A program made the translations under genes and the position numbers. Below, one piece after another: positions 10,701-21,200 of a stretch of DNA of 64,000 bases; within the stretch, counting starts at the first letter, position 1; each line of letters begins with the position of its first letter. Below the pieces are notes generated by a model. It was not told where the DNA came from and ran no database searches. It worked only from the letters and a program-made list of their open reading frames with translations. The stretch covers positions 229,101,322-229,165,321 of the forward strand of contig NC_061510.1 of assembly GCF_022539505.1 (NCBI RefSeq), read 5' to 3'. The stretch is from Lolium rigidum. Lineage: Eukaryota > Streptophyta > Magnoliopsida > Poales > Poaceae.

Positions 10701-11242
10701 TTGAGCAATGATGCATCTAGATTGCATAACCCTCCAGAGAAGAATCATTGGATCCCACCTCCTCATGAGGTAGCAAAGATCAATGTTGATGGGGCTGTGG
10801 CTAAGACAACGAACAAGGGAGCGACATCTGCTGTATGTCGAGATCACAGGGGCATCTACCTAGGCTCGTCGGTGTTGATTTTCGATGGAATCACAGACCC
10901 AGCTGTTCTCGAGACATGCAGGGAAGCTTTAGCTCTGGCGGAGGAACTGATGCTTTCATCGCTATATGTTGCATCTGACTGCAAGCAAGTGGTTAAAGAG
11001 ATACACGATGGTAGCCAGGGTAGATATGGAGCTATTATTTCTGAAATAAATCACAGGACTACTTTATTCAAGGAGTGTAGTTTTGTTTTTGAAAGTAGAG
11101 CTTCGAATTTTGAAGCACACAATTTAGCCAAGCATAGTTTAGCTCTTGGGGTTGGCCGGCACTTATGGCTGGGAACTCCTCATTCCATGACTATTCCTGT
11201 AATAGTTGTTTCGATGAATAAAAGAGGTTGGCTGGTTGTCTC
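10701..11242 (+). pseudogene. LINE ORF2: C-terminal RNase H-like domain (RVT_3 type)
   Basis: The frame differs from the zf-RVT piece, with a shift at 10674-10701. KINVDGAV supplies the first Asp, LETCREALALAEEL the Glu and VASDCKQVV the second Asp; NFEAHNLAKHSL supplies the final helix. These are the marks of the plant LINE RNase H that helps remove template RNA. No stop precedes the A-rich tail, so the apparent frame runs into the flanking LTR. Confidence 0.8.
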
Positions 11243-11252
11243 AAAAAAAAAA

Positions 11253-12028
11253 GGTAATACTTCTTTTATTTGTATCTTTTCCTCATATACAAATGTTTCT
11301 AACTTTAAATTGGATCACACGGAATTGTTAATTTTTATTTTTCAAAAAATAGTAATTTAAAATAATTATGAACATATTTCCTGTCCAATGTGTACAAAAA
11401 CAAATTTATGCATTTTGGCCTATATGGCTATTTATGCATTACTTCTAATTATAATTTCGGGGTTTTAATTTAATCCATCACTCAATCAATTCAAACAAAC
11501 GCAAACATACATGAAATACAAAATAAATCATTTTAAAATGAGATTTAAAATATAAAGTAAATCCAACATTAATCATGATGAAGTCATATTATCATCTCTC
11601 TTCTATTTTCTTTAAATTGGAGTCTATTATTTAAGATGCAAATAAGACCAAATAGAATTGGAAAATATTTGAAGAGATCCAGATATTCAAATAATGACTT
11701 TCATAAACAAACGGGCATATTAAGAATTAATACACCATAACTTGGGAAAGTCATTTTATTCCCTCTCTTTTTGTATTTAGTACGGTTGGGTAATTATTTT
11801 AGTTCAAACTAAAGAAACCAAGTGGTTGAATCAAAAATGAAAACAATTTGGATAATCACGTTAATCCACTCGTATAAAAATTATATTTTAAAGCAAGGTT
11901 GGAAAATAAAATTCAAACAAGTCATCAAAATTTTGTTCCATTCATAATTTCAATCAAAGTCAAACAATTCAATCAACTTAATTTAATAATTTTAACATTC
12001 CAAAATTAGGAAATTTTGGGATGTTACA
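11253..12028 (-). repeat. AT-rich LTR fragment (3' LTR of a reverse-oriented gypsy-like element)
   Basis: The right end is GGGATGTTACA at 12028, i.e. a TGTAACATCCC start on the minus strand, followed by a minus-strand purine tract (AAGAGTGGTAGTC). The left end is cut by the LINE tail. The sequence is very AT-rich with no coding frame. The other part of this LTR should lie upstream of the LINE, outside the window. Confidence 0.6.
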
Positions 12029-13012
12029 GACTACCACTCTTAAAAAGAATCTCGTCCTCGAGATTCGAGAATGCTAGAAAGAAATGATTTGGGATAGACT
12101 AGGTTGCTACCACCTTTAAAAGGGATCTTCCTTGGTGTTGCTAAAATTCTATGGTTTCACTGTAGTCTCGTCTTATGTTGGTAGCTCTCTCTTTTGACTT
12201 TTTCAAAACTCCTATCTTTAGGATGTCTTAATGTCGTTGTCTTGTCTTGCACGTATGAACATGTAAGGTTGTCTTGGTACCACCTCGATGTGATGATTGC
12301 TTTTCGTTGGAGTTCAAAGTCTTGCTTCTTAGGACACCAGGTTGAGTGCCCTTCTTCGAGATTTACTTAAGATAGAAGATCATTTTCTTCGTTTCCGTTG
12401 TTCTGTAGTCCTTCTCCATGTTTTAGACGTTCTTCTAGTCTTCAAGTCATATCCACCTCATGAATCCAATGTTTCGGGGTTTAAGATAGGGGAGAATAGA
12501 CTATAGAAAGAAAGAGAAAGATACGTTGGTACACCCTACAAACAACTTTATTTTGAATTTTTGTTGTTGTTTTAAAGAAAACTATAAGAATGACAACTCA
12601 CAAGTCATCGGACCTAACGTTGTAGCGAGTGTCTATCTAGGTTTGGTTCCTAATAGGGAACTGGAATCTTCATAGTCTTTATAGTCTTGAGAAGTGTCTT
12701 TGTAGTCTTCTAGTCTTCTGAATCTTCCTAGTACTTCATGGTCTTCGAAGTATTCAATAGATTATCGTTGAAGCATCATTGGCGAGAATATTGTAGATCT
12801 GACATCGTGTAAGATATCATCTTGAGAAGTCTGTTGAAGTGGGTATGGATCAACTATTACTTTTGAAAAGAGAAGCGATTAGAAAATGTTCATAGATAGA
12901 AGATGAATAGTACTAGAATATTTCATGAATTACTTAGAAATTATTAGTCCTAAGGTTTTCCATGGCTAAGGTCACGTCCTACGATCAACATGTGCTCCGA
13001 TACCATACGTAA
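12029..13012 (-). other. short non-coding internal domain of the reverse-oriented element
   Basis: The roughly 1-kb stretch lies between a polypurine tract on its left and a primer binding site on its right (12994-13005, minus strand TGGTATCGGAGC, close to the initiator tRNA-Met complement). No retroviral domain can be read on either strand, so this is a non-autonomous element. The spacer of about seven bases between the binding site and the LTR is longer than usual, so the LTR edge may be off by a few bases. Confidence 0.5.
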
Positions 13013-15377
13013 TGACCCCGGATCTGGTAGGATCCAAAGTCCCTGTGATTAAACATGCTAGTCCCTAGATCATTAGCTAGCACTCACAGTCGATGGATTA
13101 TCATGTAAAACACAAGTCTTTATTACACAATTCCAATAATCCAGTGTACAAATAATTACAACTTGCATAGCCAAGGGCTAGCCCAATACAACGGAAAACG
13201 AAATATCATCTTGGGAGTCTCATCAATGCCACAACCCACATGTCTGGTTGAGTGTAGACTCGCGACCTACGCATTCTCACAAGTTGTCGAATAACCTACA
13301 ACATTAAAGGTTGCAGCCACAAGAGTGATCAATACTTTGAACGTATGGCAAATTACACCAAGAAGAGAAAAATCCTATATCTACATGCAAGGCAGACAAG
13401 AGGAGGCTTGAGGTTTATTTGCGTAAAGCCAATTTTTACAAAGTTAAAGAGAGAAAATCTTTTATCTACTTTGCAAAACTTTGATAAATAATATTGGCCG
13501 AGTGGAACACATGGATATTACACACCAAGTGTCCAAATCAACCTAACACTTGGATATGACACACCAAGTCCTAAACACTTGGATATTACACACCAAGTCC
13601 CGAGCAATCGGATATTACACACCAAGGCCCCAAAACCCACCTATGAACGATATTACACACGCCATAGGGTTTTGAAAACTCCTTTGAAAAGAGAGAGGAA
13701 ATCATTCAGAGGCTCCATCCTTCAGATGCTCAAATTGTCCTTTTACCGTGGACACGGCTGATCGATCAGGTTAACACTCTCGAGAGGTTGCGCACTTTCC
13801 CCACAATTCACAACCAAGCCTTTTCGTAAAAATTCTTCATCTTCATTAAGGCCAGGACGAGGTCACGACGAAGCTTTTCCTTAGTAGCCCCTCCACTTTC
13901 CGGATCCGCCCATGCCCAAAATTCCTCCCAATGGCGGTACCCAGGTGAGGTTTCCCACTAAGTACTTAGCCAAGACAGAGCCCATATTGTATTGTGGTTG
14001 TACTGGAAGCTTTTGACATCTGGAACATGGCAGACTTCTTTGAATCCTGGGCGGCAGTCCTCCACCAATCTCCACTCGTTGTCCCGTCAAAACCATTCCA
14101 CCCAGAAGAAAAATTAATTTTATTTGAAGAAGAATTTTGGGAGAAAATTTGCGCTCATAAACAGAGCTAAGTACTTAGAAATCTATTTCTTTCGAACCCC
14201 CATCGATGTTTACATAGCATAGCATAGCACTTAGAAAAATTTAGGGATTCCTATAACCATGATATCAAGTGGAAATATTACTAAATAATACTTCTACTCA
14301 TGTCAATCTACAAAATAGCACGCGAACTTGTAAAATATTTACGAAGTAAAATCTACCAAAACATCCTACACATGCATACTAATCATTTGAAGGAAAAAGA
14401 CATGCATAGAAAACTTGGGACAAACATATGAACAAAGGTGTAACTTGCCTTAGTATAATTTGATGATGATTTCTTCGTGAACTTTTCGCACTCCGAATAA
14501 ATCTAACGCATAGAAAAATATACACGCAATAAACAAACACTGCAAATAAAGAGCCAGATAAAACAATGACGCGTAAACAAATACCGAAACATGTAACACT
14601 TGATTTAATTCCAAAAAATATATTTTAAATTCACGAAAAAACAATTTAAAAAATTTATAACATGCAGATACATCACAAATATCATTTTCCAAAAGAATTA
14701 AACTATTATGATTTTTATATAACTTTAGATATGTTTGAAATAAGGTTTAAAGCCTAAAATTACAAAGAGACGTATTAATATAATAATAAATTCTAAATTC
14801 CAACGCCATATTGTATATATTAAAATTATAAAACTAACGCAAAAAAATTTGATCAAAACGGAGTTACGGTTTTTTAATTATGATTTTTCAAAGATTTGGT
14901 GTTTTCGCGATTTAGAACTATCGCCGACGAATCTGCATCGTTAGATTCCTATCTGATGGTTACTGTAGCTCCGACTTCAACATCCATTTCAGCTTTGGCA
15001 CGAATTCGACGTTGCGTGGTGCAATTCAACCAGCTTGATTTGTAAAAAGGAAGTCTAACGTGACGAATTTAATTGAATCGAAACTCATAAATTTAAAAAC
15101 AAAAGAATATTTAAATTAAACTTGCAGATTCAGACAAATCTATAATTAGAAAATTTTGTAACATCGGATAGAGAATTTAATCATGAAGCTAATGCAGAAA
15201 GAATTAACTAAAAAGAAGCTCTAGATTTGTAGTTATGAATTTTAGAATTTTAACATGAGCTAGCACCTAGCTGGAACTGATCGATCTGATTCACACGCGT
15301 GCGGGAGAAAAAAAAATTGAAGGAGCGTGTGGCACGCGTAGTAGAAATACTCCCATACATAGGATGATTCCAGATTA
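13013..15377 (-). repeat. 5' LTR of the reverse-oriented giant-LTR element (partial)
   Basis: It starts TGACCCCGGATC just right of the primer binding site. It shares blocks with the LTR at 62346-64000 (for example TTGCRTAAAGCCAATTTT at 13421 and GGACACGGCT ... CTCGAGAGGTTGYGCACTTT at 13750-13799), so these are related large LTR families. No end matching the left LTR terminus (GATGTTACA) is found before 15377, so the LTR is truncated or continues elsewhere. It contains the tandem repeat at 13511-13665. No coding region seen. Confidence 0.55.
13511..13665. repeat. tandem repeat with TTGGATATTACACACCAAGT core
   Basis: Four good copies of a 20-base core start at 13511, 13550, 13579 and 13609, with a fifth degraded one near 13648. 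Spacing is 29-39 bases. The core is itself a dyad: ACTTGG at one side and CCAAGT at the other. Confidence 0.8.
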
Positions 15378-15407
15378 TCTCTACTACTTAAAAAGTATGG
15401 GAGTATT
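15346..15407. repeat. inverted repeat AATACTCCCATAC / GTATGGGAGTATT
   Basis: 13-base perfect arms (15346-15358 and 15395-15407) enclose 36 bases. The arms could be a tiny Stowaway-like remnant (TA-CTCCC start). Alternatively, the internal TCTCTACTACTTAAAA at 15378 resembles a plant Helitron 5' terminus preceded by A. I cannot decide between them. Confidence 0.5.
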
Positions 15408-16891
15408 TGATGCGTCCCAAACGTATCTATAATTTATTATGTTTCATGCTACTTTTATGATGATACTCACATGTTTTATACACATTATATGTTATTACTA
15501 TGCGTTTTCCGGAACTAACCTATTGACGAGATGCCGAAGGGCCAGTTGTTGTTTTCTGCTGTTTTTGGTTTCAGAAATCCTAGTAAGGAAATATTCTCGG
15601 AATCGGACGAAATCAACGCCCAGCATCTTAGAATTCCACGGAGCTTCCAGAACACCCGAGAGCCACCAGAGGGGGGCCACAGGGCCACCAGATGACAGGG
15701 TGGCGCGGCCAGGGTCTGGGCCGCGCCCCCCTATTGTGTCACCGCCTCGTCAGCCCTCCGACTCCGCCTCTTCGCCTATTTAAAGGTCTCTGACCTAAAT
15801 CCTCGAGACAGAAAAGCCACGGTACGAGAAACCTTCCAGAGCCGCCGCCATCGCGAAGCCAAGATCTGGGGGACAGGAGTCTCTGTTCCGGCACGCCGCC
15901 GGGACGGGGAAGTGCCCCCGGAAGGCTCCTCCATCGACACCACCGCCATCTTCATCAACGCTGCTGTCTCTCATGAGGAGGGAGTAGTTCTCCATCGAGG
16001 CTAAGGGCTGTACCGGTAGCTATGTGGTTCATCTCTCTCTCCTATGTACTTCAATACAATGATCTCATGAGCTGCCTTACATGATTGAGATTCATATGAG
16101 TTTTGTATCACTATTCATCTATGTGTTACTCTGGTGATGTTATTAAAGTAGTCTATTCCTCCTCCATGCTGTAAAGGTGACAGTGTGTGCATCATGTAGT
16201 ACTTGGCGTAGGTTATGATTGTAATCTCTTGTAGATTATGAAGTTAATTATTACTATGATAGTATTGATGTGATCTATTCCTCCTTCATAGTGTGATGGT
16301 GACAGTGTGCATGCTATGTTAGTACTTGGTGTAATTGCAATGATCTATCATGCACTCTAAGGTTATTTAAATATGAACATTGAATGTTGTGGAGCTTGTT
16401 AACTCCGGCATTGAGGTGCTCTTGTAGCCCTACGCAATTAGTGGTGTTCATCATCCAACAAAAGAGTGTAGAGTGGTTTTATTATGTGATCAATGTTGAG
16501 AGTGTCCACTAGTGAAAGTATGATCCCTAGGCCTTGTTTCTAAGCATCGAAACTCTGTTTATTTATTATTCTGTTGCATGTTTACTCGCTGCCATATTTT
16601 ATTCAGATTGCTATTACCACTTATATTCATTCATACCACTTGAATTTCACTATCTCTTCGCGGAACTAGTGCACCTATACATCTGACAAGTGTATTAGGT
16701 GTGTTGGGGACACAAGAGACTTCTTGTATCGTGATTGCAGGGTTGCTTGAGAGGGATATCTTTGACCTCTTCCTCCCTGAGTTCGATAAACCTTGGGTGA
16801 TCCACTTAAGGGAAACTTGCTGCTGTTCTACAAACCTCTGCTCTTGTAGGCCCAACACTGTCTACAAGAATATAAGCACCCGTAGACATCA
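15408..16891 (+). mobile_element. solo-LTR-like element, copy B (1484 bp)
   Basis: Same family as 7438-8924 and 51819-53128 but in the opposite orientation. It runs from TGATGCGTCCC to GTAGACATCA and is flanked by GTATT (15403-15407) and GTGTT (16892-16896), one mismatch in five. A TATA-like box (TATTTAAA, 15777-15784) sits about 370 bases from the start, and a GC-rich leader follows, as in an LTR U3-R layout. No protein domain recognised. Confidence 0.7.
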
Positions 16892-16896
16892 GTGTT

Positions 16897-17600
16897 CCGT
16901 CGTCAATCGTCCCTCTCATCCATTTTGCATTTGAGCCCCTCGAAAATGGCAAATCAACCAGCAGTCCTTCCATCAGTCGGAATCTCTCGATTCACATGTG
17001 TCGCCAACCACATCTCTCTCGCGAACTAGGGTTGGCCGCCGCCGTCCAGTCCTCATCCTGCTGACGCCGAGCTCCCACGTCTTGGCTGGCCGTCCCCATC
17101 CTCGGCTCCCAACCATCTTCCTCCATCCCCCTTTCCCTCCATGGCGACTTGACCCCGCTGCCTTCTCCCTGCACGGGAGTTTGACCATAACGACCGGCCG
17201 CCGCAGCAGCTCGACCACGACGACCGGCCACCGCAGGTGCACGGCCACGATCCGACCGGCTGAGGAGTTATTCCACGACAACTAAGCATTTTCACCAGCG
17301 CCCTTGGCTGCTGCCCTTCTGGCCATTTTCTCTCGACCGGCACAATCGCCAGTGATGTCCGCGGGCTACCGTGCCAGACGCCTCCTCCACTCCTCAAGTT
17401 TAGAGCCTAGACGCATTGCAGGGCCCCTTCGTCCCTCCTGTTTATCTTTTTTAATTTCCTGAATTTATTCTTGGTTGATTGATATGGTTTCCAATAGCTA
17501 AAGAAGCATGTGCAAAGGTGCTTGAGAAGTCTGGTGGCGGGAAGGGGAGCTGCTACAGCACATCAGCCACCAGCAGTGGCTTTCAGCCACCGATAACTCC
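16897..17600 (+). other. GC-rich gene-like fragment, unidentified
   Basis: The first part is GC-rich with many short overlapping frames on both strands, like a plant 5' leader or first exon. Around 17460-17500 comes a T-rich tract and a TTCCAATAG splice-acceptor-like end, followed by a short open stretch reading AKEACAKVLEKSGGGKGSCYS. This looks like the 3' part of an intron and the start of an exon. I do not recognise the source gene. It may be cargo of a truncated Helitron or leader of the gypsy element that follows. Confidence 0.3.
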
Positions 17601-18210
17601 GTGTCATCTGATATGACCTCGTACTACTGCTTAAACTGCGACACCAGACACGGATTGGGTTCGAGCGATACACCGTTCATCTACAGCGCCAGATATTCAT
17701 CGGGAGAAGAAAATATCGACAGCGCCATCAGGATGACTACCTGGAGGATAGTGCGTCACCAAGTTCATGCTATCCTCAATGCAGGAAACGCGGGGAACTG
17801 AGGAGAGGAAGGAGATCGCACCCCTCGCTCCAGCAGACGGCGTAACTTTGAAAATAGCGCCAGCAATGACGATAGCGATTACACCATCGCAGAGAAAGAG
17901 TGGGAAGCGGCTCGGGACGCGATAACAAGCAATACACCACTTCACGCCGGGACTTTGGTTGGTACTCTCAATGCATACCGAAGGATCTTAGAAAAGAATC
18001 GGGAGCGATTGTCGAATGAGCAAGCTACTCTCAATCGCCGCATACTCGCGGCGGATCGGTCCGGTGAACGCCGTAGGGCCTCGCACGGAAGCGCCTCTCG
18101 AAGCAGTCATGGTGCAGGGAGGCATCGGTCAAGGTTATCCAAGCTTTCAGAGAATGATGCAAGAGAAATAACGTCAAATTTATCCAAATCTTTCATGACT
18201 ACGGACACTG
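17601..18210 (+). pseudogene. gag N-terminal part (before the LARD insertion)
   Basis: One frame covers the segment with a single TGA at 17799-17801. It reads through a charged helical region (EKEWEAARDAI, LNAYRRILEKNRERLSNEQATLNRR) and a Ser/Arg/His-rich stretch. It ends at ...FMTTDT, where the giant-LTR element inserted at target CACTG (18206-18210). The frame continues without shift at 34244, so the insertion is recent relative to gag decay. Confidence 0.7.
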
Positions 18211-21200
18211 TGTGGTGACCCGGCATACCACTGCATGGTGTAGTATGCAAGTCTGATATAACACCAATGAAACACCGTTCCACTAGTATTATATCGCTCA
18301 GAGTGGTACAACAGAAACATATGCGGGTCCAAGGCATGTCTATAGAATTACAACATTGACTCTGTTACATAAGATCATCACGGCCTCCTACTTTACAATG
18401 AGGTAAAAGCGCAAATAAACTCCCGGAAAGAACGACTCGTAGTCTAATCTTATCACGGACTCTATTTGTAGAGTATTTAACTAACTATAGAGGCTATGAA
18501 TAGATTCTAGCTAAGTAGGAGCTAGGTTCACGGAGCTAGTCCCTCTCTCTTGCTAATCTAGGTTTTCTCCTTGCTTGGATGTGGTATCGACTCTTCGTCA
18601 TGGTCATGTCCATTGAAGTTGTTGTTGACTCCTTGGTCTTCGAGTTGTACTTGTAGATCCTCCTTCGATGCCTCCATATCTAAGCGGGGATTTAAGAGTG
18701 GGATGAGTACGAGCGTACTCAACAAGTTCATTATAGGAAAGAGGTGTTTAATGCACTAGCTACGGCATTAGACCGGAAAGTCTAATACCAATGCAGGTTT
18801 TCATAATCATTTCTTCAAGAGGTTGCTTTTATTCGGAAGAACTATGTCCGTCAGCCTTCACCGGTTTACTAGAACTTCATGGAGCTCCTTTCCGGCCGCG
18901 TTCGCGAGTTCCATATCCCGGAACGAGGAGTGACTGAGTCACGGTTCGTTACACTCTGCGAGAGGTGTGTTGCTTTACCCATAAGAGATCTTAACCTTGG
19001 TGCCAACCGGGCTCGAGTTTCCCGTCCACACTTCCTATGGTGTGAGGCCCGGTATAAGGTCTAGCCAATCATGTTCCTCCGCTACCTCGAACACCCACCC
19101 TTTTGTAAGATTGTCCTCCCCTATATCCATGATGAGACCGTTCCGGGCATTCATATGCCTTCCCCTATCATCATGGATAGACCGTTCCGGACACCTTACA
19201 ATCCCTCATAGAACCGCAATACCGTGGGGACTTAAGGCTTCCCCAGCCTACCGCTTGTTCTTCGAACGACAAGTGTCTACGGACTGTGCCGTGGGGACTT
19301 AAGACTTCCCCAGCCTACCGCTTGCCGCCGACGGATACAAGTGTCTACGGTAAAACGCATCCGTTGATGAACGAGAGGTGGAAACACTTTTGACTACTCC
19401 GTCCCACTCCGGATCTTATGGTTAACACGGGTATTACGGCACAAGAATCACTGGCGACATTTGTTGTTTAATCCTAGATGGATATAAACCCGTGCAATGG
19501 AACCTCCACCATATCAACACAATCCATGGTTCCATTGCCCACCACATAGTCATATTCATAGTTATGAAAGTAGTGGTTTTGATTTTTGTGCAATAGTGAT
19601 AACCATAATACTTTGCAAGTAATTTGATAAAAATACTTCAAATGACATGAGCAAGTGATGAACTTGCCTTTCTTGACTTGCAAGATTATGCGAGGCAAGG
19701 TCTTCGATACGTAATAACTCCAAATTCTGAAATAGCATCATCGTCCGGTAAGGACGATGTTTAAAAGATTGGCAAGGATGCAATAATGCATAAGAATGAG
19801 ATGCAATCTCTCTAAGCGTGACCTAACCCCGATGATTTAGGATTAGTGAGTGGTAATGAGTAGTTCAGAGTGTGTTGCACTTTTAGAGTGATTCACAAAC
19901 AAGGTTCTTATTCAGGTGTGATTACTTGGTATTATCAATAGGTAGACAATAAAGTATAATAATCAATTGAGCACACAAAGAATGATAATTGGCATAATGG
20001 TCTCAAGTAAAGAACGGTGGTCGGTTTTAGTACTAGATGGCATGGTTAATGATTAATTATCATATACTTTTAAAAGAATAACTTTTGAAGAACATGTTCT
20101 TTAATAAAGAACAAGTATGATAATTAGGTTGGTGGAGTTCTATAATTTATTATGATTCCAAGTAGTTTTTGGAGTAAGGGTTAGATGGATCACAACAATG
20201 TTGGACTCATCGATACCTAGGGCTTGTAAGGTTAAGATAAGCCTAGGCATCCTAAGCAATTCATTATACATGGTTGTTGTCAAGGTTGGTTTATCTTGCT
20301 AATGATAGCTGGCTAGGGTTTATAGGTCCTTATAAGCAGGGTTGGTGATGATTCCTTATTTTCTTCAAAAGAATAACTTTTGAAGAACATACTTCTTAAA
20401 TAATAAGAAGTATATCAATTAGGGTTGAGGTTGTCTAGGTTTGCTATTGGATCTACTAAGTAAGGAATAGTTGGTTCCTAAATAGAATGGTTCCTAAGCA
20501 TCTCACACTAGTAGGGTTTAGTGGAACAGGGTTATGTAAAGTAAAATAGTAGGTGTGGTTGATGTTAGGGTTCATCACAATGGTGTGATGCTAAATAGGA
20601 ATGAATAAGGATAATGGCTTTGATAATAGGAGCTAGGGTTTACACTTGGTTAATCCTACTTGATTATCTAGACCTGATGAAGATGGACATATGGGATACC
20701 CACCTATTAGTGATAGGTCTATTACATTTTATGTGGACATGACGAGTATTTAGTTGCTACTATGGTTCTATGATTTGAAATAAAAGTATCATGATCACAT
20801 GTTCTAACCTAGGGTTTAGGTTAGAGGCAATTTAGGGTTCACATGTAATAATGGAACTAGGGTTCCTAATTGAATTAGGGTTTTAAGTTTCACATGAAAT
20901 GATAAGGTTATATTATCATTCCATAAGGAATTAGGGTTTCCTAATTGTCCTATAATTCTAGAATTAATAACTTCATTATCAAGTTGAAGTTATTAATGAG
21001 TTTGAAATAAAAATAATATTGGATTTGTCCTTTTATTATTTTTAAAGAATTAATAATTAAGGTAATTACTAATTAGGGTTTAAATCCTTCTAATAAGGAT
21101 TTAACAAATAATAAGTAAATAAAATAAGTTTAATGTTTTCTTTATTTATTTCCTGGTTTTTATTTAATTTTGGAAATCTTTACTAATTATTGAATTTTAA

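Larger units (their letters stand above)
6241..11252 (+). mobile_element. LINE (L1-type non-LTR retrotransposon), ORF2 part, 3' end with poly(A)
   Basis: Coding runs from the end of the endonuclease domain through reverse transcriptase, a zf-RVT zinc-binding region and a C-terminal plant RNase H-like domain to an A-rich tail (11243-11252). The 5' part is displaced beyond the window by the gypsy insertion ending at 6240. A solo-LTR-like element interrupts it at 7438-8924 with a GGCAT duplication. ORF2 carries a nonsense codon at 6996-6998, an internal deletion near 9009, a TGA at 10135-10137 and frameshifts, so it is dead. It abuts AT-rich LTR sequence at 11253, so it probably inserted into that LTR. 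Confidence 0.88.

Noticed and set aside
13511..13665. CRISPR-like spaced repeat
   Set aside because: Only four or five imperfect copies with uneven spacers in a plant LTR; not a CRISPR array.
20200..21090. Interstitial telomere repeat
   Set aside because: The AGGGTTT words are dispersed and not in tandem.
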